Source: Brasenia schreberi (lineage: Eukaryota; Streptophyta; Magnoliopsida; Nymphaeales; Cabombaceae). From it: a stretch of 64,000 nt of DNA. Position 1 is the stretch's first letter. Each line of letters begins with the position of its first letter. Where the stretch lies: the NCBI GenBank assembly GCA_036023115.1, contig JAYKKT010000080.1, forward strand, positions 12,330,001 to 12,394,000, given 5' to 3'. Below are positions 25,743 through 38,309 of this stretch, piece after piece. Position numbers and translations under genes: made by a program. The notes under the pieces are model-generated. The model was not told the DNA's origin. It saw nothing but the letters and a program-made list of their open reading frames with translations, and ran no database searches.

Positions 25743-27090
25743 TTAAAATGAAATCATTTGTAAATCTAACCCTAATGATTCACAAATTTTATAAATTTTA
25801 TGGCTAGGCAGTTGAAAATTTTGATTTCTATGAAATAGACACGCCCTCAAGCACTTTAAAATTTCATACGTCGAGCTTAAGTTGATGAGTGTTGGATGTT
25901 GTTTTTGACGTTCCTTAAATGGGGCAAACATGAAAAATTCATGAATTTACTTGGAGGAATAACTGGAGCCATGCATGATGAAACTCCACGGTCGAGATTT
26001 TACCAAGTATCATCCTAAACATCAAGATGGATCCTCATAGAGCTGGTCTGTTGCAGTTCCACCAAAACATGGAGCTGTCTCCCCTTTGGGCTCAGCTTTG
26101 GTCTGCTATAGTTTGCTTGTTTTGGGTTTGGTTCCATATCCAGTTTCAGGCAGATCTCAATCAATACATGCTCGGTTTCATCTTTGTTTGAAAATTTCAT
26201 AGGATACACTAAAAGAAAATCTAGTTTCACAAACTCATTTAGATTGGGAAGTGGGTCATAGAAATGGATCGAGGGGTTTTGCATGAAAATCCAAGTCTCC
26301 TTTTCTCTTGTATTTTTTACTCAGTTTTACACAAAACCCAGGTGTGAATCAAACACAAAATCATGATTTTTAATAACCATAGTTACAAGCTCATTATGTG
26401 GGTCTAAACCTAGAGTTAAGTTCCAATTTCTTCTATTTCATTTCTTGGTCGATTCCGGAAGTGGTTCGTGTCCAGTTCAAACTTGCTGGGCTGGGTTCAA
26501 ACTGGTCACCTCTACAAATCCTCGTACATAAATGTCATGTGGATCGCCTGCATATATTCTCAGTCCAAAGGCCCCAGACATACAGAGTGTGATGTGACAT
26601 GGGTTCAGATGTATATATGACCAAAGTTTTGACAGCTAGAGCAAAAAGGAATCATGTGAAACCGTGTACGTACTCCCCATAATCACGAAATAAACGATTT
26701 TGCAGAGATGAACTATCAAAACATAAAGGAGTAGAAAATATGAAAAGTAAAGTGAAGGGAATTAAAGAAATGAAGAACATTTAGTGAAGATTAAATGACC
26801 AATCGTATATGGCTTTATTAAATTCCCAGAACAATATATATATATATATATATTGTGTATGTATATATTAACAAAGGAATGAATATTCTCCAGTTCCGAT
26901 AGAGAAATGGACTGATATTCAAATATTTTATTGCCATCTTGTACCTTCCTTATGCCAGCGTTCCGCAAAAGGCTGCCTTAGTCCTCCCTTTTAAACTGGT
27001 CTAAGGCTCTTAAATGGTTGACACATAAACTACTCTCGAGACATGAAAAGAACACGCTGTTTGTGAGGCGATGGCACCCAGGATTGGAGG
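25743..27090. other. intergenic, no gene seen
   Basis: Only short frames without family resemblance, and a (TA)n run at 26835-26853. Confidence 0.5.
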
Positions 27091-27099
27091 TACAAAGAC

Positions 27100-27445
27100 C
27101 TTAAAGTTACTTTGAGGTGGAGGTTAGTAGCTAGCTCGAGCGGGAAACAAGCTAGTCTCCAACTGCAACTAGTCCTAGTGATTATTCAACATCGCCTGAC
27201 TCGGTGATGAAAGAGACAGAGAAATTAGTGAACGGGGTGGAGAGGAGTAGGTCGCCACCGGGAAAAGGTGCAATATTTCCCTTGAAGTTACTTTGAGGTG
27301 GAGGTTAGTAGCTATAAAATTTTCTTGAGATAAATAAATTTTCTTGAACGGGGTGGAGAGTAGTAGGTCGCCATCGGATATAAAATTTTCTCTCTCTGTA
27401 AATAACAAAGGGAAAAGGTGCAATATTTCCCTTGAAGTTTAGCTA
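27100..27445. repeat. interleaved local duplications
   Basis: Three blocks occur twice. TACTTTGAGGTGGAGGTTAG is at about 27110 and 27291, GAACGGGGTGGAGAG at about 27231 and 27348, and AAAAGGTGCAATATTTCCC at about 27262 and 27413. Spacings differ (about 117-181 bp), so this is not one simple tandem event. Confidence 0.8.
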
Positions 27446-28093
27446 GGAGCAAATGTACCCCTAACGTTGAGTTCAAGAATGCCTCAACGTTAGGCAATTG
27501 AGCAATTATAACCTTCCTTAAATATAAACCCAAAGCCTAATTATTTTCTTACTAAAATATCCTTTCGGACACTTTTACACACCCAGCGTTATATCTCCCT
27601 CTCCCTCTCTCTCTATGTGTGTGATTAAGGGTGGGCAATTGCTCAAGATTGTTAGTATGCAGTCTTGCTGAACATACTCTATCTTTGAATTGCTTACTCA
27701 AGCTATCAATATTAGGTGATCCTCTCAAGAAGATGTGTTGTTCATGTCCATTTCAAGTTTGCATTAGAGAATAGAAAAGAATCACACAAAAAAGACATAA
27801 TTTGGTTGTTAGAAGCATGCAAATGACATTATCAACAATTACTGGCTGTCAGTGAATTACACTTAAAAACATTTTGGTCTTTATGTTGCAAACAGAAGGA
27901 ATTACGGAGTCTCCGGTAGCTAGTCGAATTGTATGTTGAACTCTATTTAGTTAAAGTTTGTCTCCAAACATTTCAATATTATCACCGAGAAGAGGGAAGA
28001 AAAACACTGTGACCGTGAACAGGAGGCGATCCCTATTCAAATGAACAGAATGGGCAAGGAGTTAATCATTGGTGCCCTTGTTACTCAACAGAA

Positions 28094-28172
28094 AAACACA
28101 CACACACACACACATTTCAATATATATATATATATATATATATAGTGTGTGTGTGTGTGTGTATGTATATAT
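28094..28172. repeat. palindromic compound microsatellite (AC)n-(TA)n-(GT)n
   Basis: An AC run, a six-base spacer, about 12 TA units and a GT run follow one another. The AC and GT arms are complementary, so the array can fold into one long hairpin. Confidence 0.9.
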
Positions 28173-28195
28173 GTATATGTGTATGTATATGCATA

Positions 28196-28345
28196 TATGT
28201 GATTTTAATAATCATTCCAGTGCATATACTTTCAATATTAAATGCTATACAGTTGATGTGCAGTATTTTTTCAATTTTACACATTTAGGACTTTGTTACT
28301 ATTAACTGCGGTAATTATTTATTTGTTATTGGAAACCATTATTAG
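28196..28345 (+). repeat. copy B1 of the hydrolase 3' flank
   Basis: It matches 24088-24218 with scattered differences and ends at the same GTTATTG block. No hydrolase coding sequence precedes it. Confidence 0.8.
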
Positions 28346-28510
28346 GGGTAGATGTAGCCAGTTCCAGTTACCACCAAACCTGGAACCAGAACCACTGGCT
28401 TTGGGGCAGTTTCGGATACATCAAGGCTGGTTCTCGTGTGGTTCCATCTCCAACACAATTCTTAGGCTGGTTCACGAGAGGTTCTTTATTCATTTTTGTG
28501 TGTGTTGGCT
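28345..28510. repeat. GGAACC-rich dispersed repeat, copy 1
   Basis: It begins TAGGGGTAGATGTAGCCAGT and is rich in GGTTCC/GGAACC. Related copies lie at 39165-39425 and, inverted, at 59350-59605. The start and composition resemble hAT-type subterminal repeats; no transposase is present. Confidence 0.45.
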
Positions 28511-29550
28511 TTCGTTGATTTGGTAACTTAGTTTGGAATGATATAATATTAATATACATAAAACAGTTTTACATAAATTATAATTACTTTAGAGTACAAA
28601 TATCAACTCATTCAACATTGGATTGACCTTAATTTACCTACCTTTGAATTAAGTCTCCTATATATTCTCTTGTAAAACCCATGTAATTCTCACCTTTTAG
28701 AAGACACCTCTTACCTTAAGTGAACTCTAAACAAAATCATCTATATTGTTTCATGCCTTCATTGTGTCAATGCGAGTCATACATGTAATTACTTACTCCT
28801 TTAGTAGTGTAAATTTCTTTTATATATCAATTGGTGTTCACGTTCATATACTTGATGCTTCCTCTTGTTCAATTGTCAACCAGTAACTTAATACTCTCTC
28901 TAGCAATTTAAAATAGCTAAACATTCTCCAGCCTCATTATCTCCAAACTTGATTGGTTGATAATGAGCAACAACATATACCTCAAACTTAGATAAATCCA
29001 CCGATTATAACTGATAAGTTTCAAAACCTGATTTTAGTAAATAATAAATAGTTTATGTACAAGAAGATATTTTTGAATCGATCAAGTATCATATATCCAA
29101 TAAGCTGTAATACCTACATATGATGCATAAATTTTGGTTCTAACGAAGAACCAAGACCTACTATACAATTCTTTGAAATTTAAAATTTTATGTGCAAAAT
29201 ATGAGACCTCATTTGGGCTTCACTGGTGGCCTTCTCGCCCTGATGAGATAGGGTCACGTGGTTGTCAATACATTGACATGAGATAATTATGCGCGAATGC
29301 ATTTCTTGGATTGGTGCGTGTGTGTGTAAGCAAGGAGGTGGTTATGGGGTTGTGTCACAAACTTAGGTAAGGTTAGGTTGAGCTAAGTTGGGATTCTGAA
29401 TATTCGTTGCGAGCCGGGCATATTGGGCTGGGTGAAATTTGGTCTGAGTCGATTTTGACTGGGTAGAGCATCAAAGGGTGCAGGTTAATTTGGATGGCTT
29501 TTACCCAGAGACGAACAGGTGGTTAAATGCTAGAGGGTTTGGGTATGTAG
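28511..29550. other. intergenic, no gene seen
   Basis: AT-rich to about 29200, then more GC-rich sequence that is the target of the retrotransposon at 29556. No recognised coding frame. Confidence 0.5.
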
Positions 29551-29555
29551 GAGAG
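29551..29555. repeat. target site duplication GAGAG (left)
   Basis: Repeated at 36754-36758 immediately after the 3' LTR. Confidence 0.85.
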
Positions 29556-31033
29556 TGTTGCAGCACCCTGATGGGCCCCCTGTCGTGGCCCACGGAAGTG
29601 CCACCCGATTGGATGACCCGCTTGAGTCATTGCCCCAAGGACAACACCCCTCCGCACAGTACCAAGGGATTGTGCAACAAGGTGGTCCCGGAGGTAAGTT
29701 GGAATAATTGTACTGAGGCAAAGTGAGGTCGGAATAAAGCTAAGGCAAAAAGGAGTCTCACGGAAATAGGGGTGTTAGGGAGTGAGTTAGGCAATTGGCT
29801 TAGACCACATGACACCCAGACAGCCGCACCACCCTTATGCCACACATATGAAGGTGTAGCCACCCTGACGGCTTCGCACGGGACCACTTGTAGGAGGCCC
29901 AAACAGGTCTATCATCAGACAGTCTACAGGAAGTCCCATGGGGATGGCCGAGGCGAGACCACATTGCAGCCGGACTTACCCGAAGCGGTAAGGCCAGAGG
30001 GGTGCAAACATGGACAGGGCGTTATTGGGCCAATTCGGGAAGGTAGGTGTTGACAACGACCTGCAGCAAGGTAGCAGGGCGCAGGGTGCAGAACGGGCGA
30101 AAGTGACGTCTCCTTGCCAACTGACTGGCCAGGAGTAAAGTTAGAGGCATGTCCCCTAGCCAAAGTTAGGCGATTGGCAAAGGGGGGTCCACTGTCAGGT
30201 TAGAGTACCTTGGTCAGCGTCAATCTGCTAGCCAAGGTGGGTCTATAGGATGTGTACCCTGGCCAACAGATAGGCAGTTGGCCAGGCGAGGTCAGGTCTG
30301 AGTGTCTGTACTGATCGAACCCCTTAGTTTATAAAAGGGGTTGGACGACTAAGAGTGAAGGGGTTGAACTACTGAGGTCGAAACATCTAAGGTTGAAGGT
30401 CGAACAATTGAGGTTGCAAGTGGAGTTTGAAGTTTGGACACCGAAGTCTCAAGGAGAGAGAAGCTCCAAGAAGCCGTCAAGTGGCTAAGGCAAAGACGGA
30501 AGGGACTTAGGCAATGATCAAAATGATTAAGGCAACGATCGAAGGGACTAAGACAACGACGCACTAAAAAGACTGAGAAGACTCAAGGGAGAGATAAGGA
30601 GATGCATTGGGTGAACTCCTTGGGCCGACCCCATTACCGTCAAGCTACCTTAGGTAGAGCCAGATTGCCAAAGGGGCATACTGTAGGGCGGTGCCTTTGG
30701 CAGTAGCGTGGACTCCCCTCAGTGTGCTGTTGGGCAGGTCGAGCCTGGTTTCACAAGTAGGGTCTATGTCCTCTTTTGGAAGTTGTAAAGGTCGAGTTCT
30801 TGCATAGCATGCCTGTGTGCGGGACGGTGCCTTATAAGAGTCTGTTTTGTATGTCTTAGAAACTATTGTAAAGGGGCAAGCCGAGGGTTCTATAAATTTT
30901 CAAGTACTATGCCACTTAGACGTTTGCTTCGCTTATCTTTGTTCCCTTAGTGTGCCGATCTTAAGTTTCCTTTCGCATTGAGGCTGGTTGGTATCAAGCG
31001 CCAATATTAGTTACCGGTGTGACTCCGATAACA
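29556..31033 (+). repeat. 5' LTR of the 29556-36753 element
   Basis: 1478 bp, TGTTGCAGC...ATAACA. A TATA box (TATAAAA) lies at 30330-30336. Downstream of it the leader has degenerate GGTCGAAC-type and AAGGCAAC-type short repeats (about 30355-30560). Confidence 0.9.
30330..30336 (+). promoter_or_regulatory. TATA box in 5' LTR
   Basis: TATAAAA is kept in both LTRs (second copy at 36044-36050). Confidence 0.65.
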
Positions 31034-31037
31034 GAAG

Positions 31038-31050
31038 TGGTATCATAGCC
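31038..31050 (+). other. primer binding site, initiator tRNA-Met type
   Basis: TGGTATCATAGCC, one mismatch to TGGTATCAGAGCC, four bases after the LTR. Confidence 0.85.
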
Positions 31051-31105
31051 TAGCAGTGGTTAGGGCTCCACCACACCGTGTGCTCTAGCTACACAATAGT
31101 GCAAG

Positions 31106-34100
31106 GTGTTGTTGATGAGCAGTTGCAGAAGACAAGACTCCAACGATGTTCTGCTTGAGACACCTAGTAATTGCAAGACATTCCAAATGGTGCAGACATG
31201 CGCTAACTCTATCACAATGGATAATGAAGACGGAATGACTGCCCCCGGCCTGGTGGACAGGGTAGTTGCTTTGGAAGAACAGCTAAAGAGACTTCAAGAA
31301 GAGCTGGATGCAGCTCGGGCTACCTCCCAACCCTCTACCTCAGGCTCGACCCTATCCTAGATTGTCCTAATGACCGAGGTTCTGTAAGCACTCCTAAGGC
31401 CAGCAAATCAAGGCACTGCCTCCCTTGGAGCTACCAAGATACAAAGTCCCAAAGTGCCAGAACCGAAGAAGTTCAACGGCCTAAGGGATGCGAAGATGAT
31501 CGAGAACTTCCTATACAACATGAACACCTTCTTTGAAGCAATGTGTACCCCCGAAGAAGATAGACTATTAATGATGATTATATACTTGGAAGGTGACGCC
31601 AAGATATGGTAGCGAACCAAGAAACGGGTGACAGGCCCTGATGACCTACCAACCATCAGCTCGTGGGCAAGGCTGAAGGACGAATTTCAAATGCAGTTTA
31701 TGCCCACCTACACGGACTGGCAAACAAGGGAAGCCATCTTGCAGGTGAGGCATACCAGGACCCTAAGAGATTATGTAAGGCGGTTCTCGTCCACCTTACT
31801 TGATGTTGAAGACATGAATGCCAAAGACAAATTGTTTCTATTTGTGCATAGGCTCCAACCCTAGGCACAAATAGAGATGAAGAGGCATCACCCAACGGAC
31901 GTCTACCAGGCCATCACAATTGCGTGAGGCTTGGTAGACCTACGTGGGAGTAAAGGGAACCGGAGGGATGAAGAACGTTCGAAGGAAGGTAGTTGGTCTC
32001 GCAAAAAAGACAGTGAAAGAGGGCATAGCCACGTAGGATTAAGGCACCAAAATGGATGTGGAGACAAGGGCACAGGTGGAAGAGCTGGTAAAGGCCCGAC
32101 TCCACCTGGCGTACCCCAACAGGGTGGCCAGGCTCCCGGAGGCCTGAGACCACCAAGGGGGTCTTGGCATGGCAGGGGTCGACCCCAAAGACAAGGGGGA
32201 CATGGCCAAGGTTGTTTCGAGTGAGGAGGGTTGCACTTTGCTAGGAAGTGTCCTAACCGTGTGGTGGCTAACACGGTTGTGAAGGAACCTGAGGGTGACC
32301 AAACTAATGAAGTAATGGCCACCCTCTTATAGGTTTTAAACGTAGTAACCGTAGAGCACCCCGTTAAGATGGTGTTGCTCTATGTCAAGGTGCAGATCAA
32401 CCCTTATGTTATACAAGCCATGATAGATACGGGTGCTTCGCACTCAATCCTAAGTTCAACTAAGGTGAAAGAGACTGGAGTTACTTTGATGGCGTCTAAT
32501 AAAAAACTGAAGATGGTAAATGTGCCTACGGGAGACATTGACGGAGTAACTAAGGCGGTAAGAATAGTCATGGGATGTTGGAGCGGTCACATGGACTTCA
32601 TCGTGATGGCATTGGATGATTTCAGTTTGATCCTTGACATCGACTTCCTAAGGAAGGCCAAGGCCATGCCCGATCCGCATCTTGATTGCTTGGTGATAAC
32701 TGATGAGGCACAACTTAGCTTCGTGCCGCACTACGTCCCCAGCAAGGCTCTTGCCGAGACCCCAAGTACGGTGCCCCCTAAGGCAGTGGCATGTCAGATT
32801 GTCATGCCACTTGCTAAGTTAATGGTGCGACCTACTGCCTTGCCACACACTAAAGCTTTAACTTCAAGACTTGCGTACGGCATAAGCACTAGTCAAGGAG
32901 CTAGCTCACAGCCCTCTGATGGCGTTAAGTTGATCAAGATAGTGGATTTGTCTAAGGTTTCGAAGACAATGGAAAAGTTGGCTTTTCTTTCAACCATACA
33001 AGTGAAAGACGATTTGAAGAAGGGGTTGCCAATGTTGTTGGCGGTGAACTTAGAGGTTGAACCCCTTGTGGACTCAGCCCCAATACCTGCGGTGGTTAAA
33101 AGGGTGTTGAAGGAATTCGGGGACAGATGCCTATCGGATGAGTCCTTCAAAGCTTGTCAAGTTGAGGTGATAATTGGAAGAGCTTTTGGATGCTTGCATG
33201 GTGAGGCCTTCTAAGAGCCTGTATGGCTCCCTTGTCTTGTTCCAATGGAAGCAAGACGGCTCCCTAAGGATGTACGTAGACTACAGGGCACTCAACAAGG
33301 TAATGGTACATGACCGTTATCTGTTGCCCCTTGTGGCAGACCTTTTCGATAGGTTGAGCGAGGTGCATTGGTTCTCGAAGATGGATCTTAGATCGGGATA
33401 GGAGTAGACAGGCTAGCACCAGCACACCTTTAAGGCATTGAAGGCAGTTGTGTCGAGTGATCCTGTGTTGAGGCTCCTTGACTTCTCAATACCATTTGAG
33501 GTGCATAAGGATGTTAGCGATGTAGCCATTACAAGAGTCTTAGTGCATGAGGGTCACTCAGTGGCCTATGAAAGCTGGAAATTGAAGGACGTGGAGCATC
33601 GCTACTCGGTGCATGAGAAGGAATTCTTGACGGTAGTGCACTACCTCAAAGTATAGAGGGTCTATTTGTTGGGGGTACCTTTCATAGTGGTAACGGACAG
33701 CATGGCTAATAAGTTCCTAAAGACTCAAAAGAAGATCACTGCCTGGTAGGCCCGTTGGTTGGAGTTGTTAGAGGAGTACGACTTTAAATGGCGTTATAGA
33801 TTGGGATGAGAGAATTTGGTTGTGGATGCTCTTAGCAGGAAGTATGTGTAGGAGGTGGTAGCGACCCTGCAGCGCATCGAAGGGGACATGCTGGATCGTG
33901 TGTGCCAGCATGCCGAAGAGGATGAGTCTTACGTCTAGAGTCTAGAACAAGTCAAGGCCAACCTAACAACGAAATACTCATTGAAAGATGGGTTACTTTA
34001 TATGCATCATGGACAGTTGTATGTCCTGAATGCTGGAGGACTTAGGAAAATTTTACTAAGTGAGTTGCATGACACCCCATACTCAGGGCACCCCAGAGTG

Positions 34101-35290
34101 GACCGAACCCTAGCTATGTTGTAGCGCTCATTTTATTGGCCTAGGGTAAGTAAAGACATGAAGGACTATATCCGCTCCTACCTAGTGTGCCAACAGGACA
34201 AAATGGAGAAGGCAAGGCCAGTGGGGCTGCTGTAGCCTTTGCTCATGCCTACGAGGCCTTGGAGTTCGGTAAGTATGGATTTCATTGGGGGCTTTCCTTG
34301 TGTTGATGGAAAGGAGTCAATTTTCGTGGTAGTCGATCATTTTTCTAAGTACGCGGTATTTATGCCTACGACGCAAGACTGCTCGGCTAAGGAGGCAACA
34401 AGGCTATTTTTACAAGAAGTGATAAAGGACTTGGTGTGTCGGAGGACATAATGTCGGATAGGGATGTGCGGTTTACTTCAAATTTTTGGAGGGAGTTGTT
34501 CAAGAGAATGGGCTCAATGATACATTTCTCAATGAATAACCACCCGCAGATGGATGGTCAGATGAAGCGCATGAACATCCTACTTGAAGAATACCTAAGG
34601 CACTACGTCACGGCTAGCCAACGTAAGTGGGTAAGTCTGTTGGAGACGACGCAATTTTCCTACAACTCGGCCCTTTGCCACGCACCTCATGGTTCAACAC
34701 TTTGTTCACCTTGTCTACATCCTTCCGAACAAGGGGTGGTGGTCGTCTTGTAGTTCGACGAGGGTCCTGATATACCGGTTTTAGCTGACTTACATGAAAA
34801 AATAGGATGAACTTTTAAACGTTCCGGTAGCTCGAATCGATAGGCTACACGTCTGATTTTTTGCGTTATCTCAAAGGGTCTGTCAAACCTTGGCTTTAGT
34901 GCTAGGTGCATTCCCTTGTAAACCTGTTTCTAGATGTATTCTGGAATCCTTAGTCATAGCTTATCTCTAACATCAAACACCCGTTCACGTCAATGTTTGT
35001 TTGCAAAAGTCACCATCTTGCCGTGGGCTCTTTCCAATGAGGCACACACATCTTCTAAGGTTGTGCGGTGCTCTTTCAACTCCCTGGAAGCCATAGGGCA
35101 ATTCCGGTTGCCCCCCCTTGAGCCATGTCCAATGGCAGAAGTGGCTGCCAATACATGGTACATAGTTCATTGGACGGGTGAAACAGATGAACATGATGCA
35201 TGGCTACTGGTAACGAACCTTTGGGAGTATGAAGACTTGATTCACCAATACCACACAGACTCGAGGGTGAGCTTGGAAGCAGGTGGGAGA
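31106..35290 (+). pseudogene. gypsy gag-pol polyprotein, broken
   Basis: Gag runs about 31200-32340: coiled start with VDRVVALEEQLKRL, capsid region around 31460-31860, then a zinc knuckle near 32215 reading CFE then a stop then GG...HFARKC. Protease at 32370-32720 has the active site MIDTGASHS. RT begins near 33120 and keeps MYVDYRALNK and DLRSG, but the frame shifts near 33180-33214 and the sequence jumps at about 33400 from DLRSG straight to the RNase H border (FKALKAVV), removing the YVDD catalytic region. RNase H follows to about 33850. Integrase (33990-34690) has the HH part of its zinc finger, but the first cysteine reads tyrosine (SYLVCQQ), and the core includes SMDFIGGF and DRDVRFTS with a frameshift near 34436. 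The chromodomain-like end (NTWYIVHWTG, LWEYEDLIHQY) lies at 35140-35250. Most stops look like transitions. Not functional. Confidence 0.85.
34686..35135 (-). pseudogene. inverted integrase C-terminal segment inside the element
   Basis: In this interval the integrase reads only on the minus strand: QPELPYG near 35115, then LERAHGKMVTFANKH, RIPEYI, and GMHLALKPRFDRPFEI through ERLKVHPIF near 34820. The plus strand on the left ends at FSYNSALCHA, and the plus strand on the right resumes with the chromodomain-like segment. The missing middle of the integrase is therefore present but turned round. The exact borders are estimated to within about 20 bp. Confidence 0.85.
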
Positions 35291-35294
35291 GAAT

Positions 35295-36753
35295 TGTTGC
35301 AGCACCTTGACGGACCCTCTACCATGGCGCACGAAAGTGCCACCCGACTGGATGACCCGCGTGAGTCACTACCCCAAGGATAACACCCCTCTACACAGCA
35401 CCAAGAGAATGTGTAACAGGGTGGTCCTGAAGGTAAGTTAGAATAATTGTACTAAGACAAAGTGAGACGAGAATAAAGCCAAGGCAAAAAAGGGTCTCAC
35501 GGAAATAGGGGTGTTAGGGAGTGAGTTAGGCAGTTGGCTTGGACCACAGGATGCCCTGACAGCCACACAAATGAAGGCACAACCACCCTGATGGCTCTGC
35601 ATGGGACCACTTGTGGGAGGCCCAAACAGGTCTATCATCAGACAGCCTATAGGAAGTCCCACCGGGATGGTCTAGGCGGGACCATAGTGCAGTCGGACTT
35701 ACCCGAACCGGTAAGGCTAGAGGGGCGCAAACATGGACAAGGCGCGGCTGGGCCAATTCAGGAAGGTAGGCACTGACAGCGACCTGCCGCAAGGTAGCAG
35801 AGTGCAGAATGGGCGAAAGTGACGTCTCCTAGCCAGCCGATTAGCAAGGAGTGGAGTCAGAGGCATGCCCCCTGTCCAGAGTTGGGCGGTTGGCCAGGGG
35901 GGTCCACTATTAGGTTAGAGTACCCTGGTCAACGTCAGTTTGCTGGCCAGGGCGGGTCTGTAGGATGTGTACCTAGCCAGCAGATGGGCGGCTGACCAAG
36001 CGGGGTCAAGTTTGAGTGTCTGTAGTGATCTAGCCCCTTAGTCTATAAAAGAGGTTGGACAACCAGAAGTGAAGGGGTCGAACTACTGAGGTCGAAACAT
36101 CTAAGGTTGAAGGTCGAACAACTGAGGCTGCAAGTGGAGTTTGAAGTCTGGACACCGAAGTCTCAAGGAGAGAGAAGATCCAGGAAGTCGTGAAGTGGCT
36201 AAGGCAAAGATGGAAGGGACTTAGGCAAGGATCAAAATGGTTAAGGCAACAACTGAAGGGAGTAAGTCAACGATGCGTGGATTGCCAAAGGACTCGGAGG
36301 ATTCAAGGGAGAGACAAGGAGATGCATTGGGCGAACTCCTTGGGCCGACCCCATTACCATCAAGCTACCTTGGGTAGAGTCGGACTGCCAAAGGGGTAGA
36401 CTATAGGGCGGTGCCTTTGGCAATCACGTGGACTCCCCTCGGTGGGCTCTTGAGAAGGTCAGGACTGGTTTCACAGGTAGGGTCTATGTCCTCTTTTGGA
36501 AGCTGTAAAGGTCGAGTTCTTGCATAGCATGCCTGTGTGTAGGACTATGCCTTGTAAGGGTTTGTTTTGTATTTCTTAAAAACCATTGTAAAGGGGCAAG
36601 CCGAGGGTTCTGTAAATTTTTAAGTTCTACGTCACTTAGACATTTGTTGCACTTATCTTTGTTCCCTTAGTGCGCCTATCTTAAGTTCCCTTTTGCATTG
36701 AGGCTGGTTGGTGCTAGGCGCCAACACCAGTTATTGGTGCAACTACGATAACA
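35295..36753 (+). repeat. 3' LTR of the 29556-36753 element
   Basis: 1459 bp, preceded by the purine-rich AGGTGGGAGAGAAT (candidate polypurine tract at 35281-35294). Confidence 0.9.
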
Positions 36754-36758
36754 GAGAG

Positions 36759-38300
36759 GACCAAGGATGTTAGTAACTAGTTGGGAACTGTCAAAGGTAA
36801 AATATTTTGACTCGGCTCAGAACGGGTGGTTCCTAATGAGTTTTTGGTTTAGGGGATAGATACGAGTTTGTCTAAATTGAATTTTTAGGGGTAGTTGCTA
36901 GAATTCAGGATAGTTATTGACTTTCAATTGGCTGGTGGTTTAGGATAGATTAGATAGATACGGCTCAGATAAACCGTTCAGTTGATGTGGTATGGCTGGG
37001 ATTTAATGGCTAACGAGTTGAGCTAATAAGATCAGGTAGGAAGTAAGGTTTTAACGGGCACCTTGAAGCTAATCAAGCTTAACAAAGGAGGCAAGTCTGT
37101 GAATGCTATTTGGCAAATCCTACAGTTCAGGTTTTGGTTTTCAGGGAGGGCATGTCGACTAAATCCGATTGTAAGTTAAGGATTTAGGGGACTAGAGAGT
37201 TTATGGGCTAAGTCATATGATATGGGACCTGGGTTTAAGATTAGGTCCGCGGGTTTTGGTTAAGATGGACGAAAGATCCAAGATCTAATTAAAATGTAGG
37301 GTAAGTAAGCAAAGTGGGTTTAATGGGATAACCTAAGAAAATTGGGTTTATTTTAAAGGGTAACTAGGTTGAGGCTCAAGACTCACCAGTGTGCCTCAAA
37401 ATGGCTGGAATCATTTCCTGGACGACCTACTCGGGGCTTGCGCTCAAAGGCTCATGATGGGTCTTTTGAACTTGATCTTATCTTTTCTTTTTTGTTGAGG
37501 TATCAGTATCCGAGTTAGTTGAATTCTTGGATAATTGGATCCTGACTTATTCCACAAGCATCTGATCCAAATTTATCTCCTCAAAACAGATCTAGATTTG
37601 GCTGAAATGACAGGGCCTTGAATCGTGGATTGTTTCCCTTTTTAAAGCCAACTTAAGAACTTAAGTTGGTTCCTCATTTGAGATAATTTTGTGAAATTAA
37701 TATTCAAGATATCATCTCACATCTTGAAATTGATCTTTTGAAGACCGGTTTTTTTCCAAATCAAAACTAGATTTTTCTAAGAAAAATTGTAGGAGTTTAC
37801 AAGATAATTGCCAATTATCCCTCCATATATCAGTACACAATGAAGCACTATGACCAAGTGAACTAAAACATGCAGCTAGCTGTCTTTTTTATTTTTTTAT
37901 AGTTTATGTAAATATCTATGAACTCATTGTCTAGAAATAAGGGTGTTAAAGGATTATACATATAATGTAATTTACAAAATCAAGTTTTTGACTAAAAGTA
38001 AATGAAAGATGTTCTATTGATACAAAACATAAAAAATCCTCTCTAATCTCGAGTGAAGCTACAACAGAAAAGCTCATACAAACAAATCTACCAGTGCAAG
38101 AACCTCCTTGTATAGAAAATTAGGTTTCCGGGACGTCTATCTTCTGGTTATCGCATGGTCCCATGATGCTCTATAGTCGTAGACCTTTTGTGCAGCAGTT
38201 GTACTTATTAACAACACCTTCTTTAGAGTATAATTTTGTGAAATGAATCTCAAAAATGTTTGATCCTTGCAACCTATATGTATAGAGAGAGAGACTGATG
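36759..38300. other. intergenic, no gene seen
   Basis: Right flank of the retrotransposon insertion, then AT-rich sequence. No coding frame or RNA gene recognised. Confidence 0.5.
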
Positions 38301-38309
38301 TACACACAC

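Larger units (their letters stand above)
29556..36753 (+). mobile_element. Ty3/gypsy chromovirus-like retrotransposon, complete ends, defective interior
   Basis: It is 7198 bp with 5' LTR 29556-31033, primer binding site at 31038, gag-pol remains at 31106-35290 and 3' LTR 35295-36753. Both LTRs begin TGTTGCAGCACC and end GATAACA. A 5-bp duplication (GAGAG) flanks it, so it inserted as a unit. Domain order Gag, protease, RT, RNase H, integrase, chromodomain-like segment is that of chromovirus gypsy elements. The interior has many stops, a deletion of the RT core, a frameshift in the integrase and an inverted integrase segment. Confidence 0.92.
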
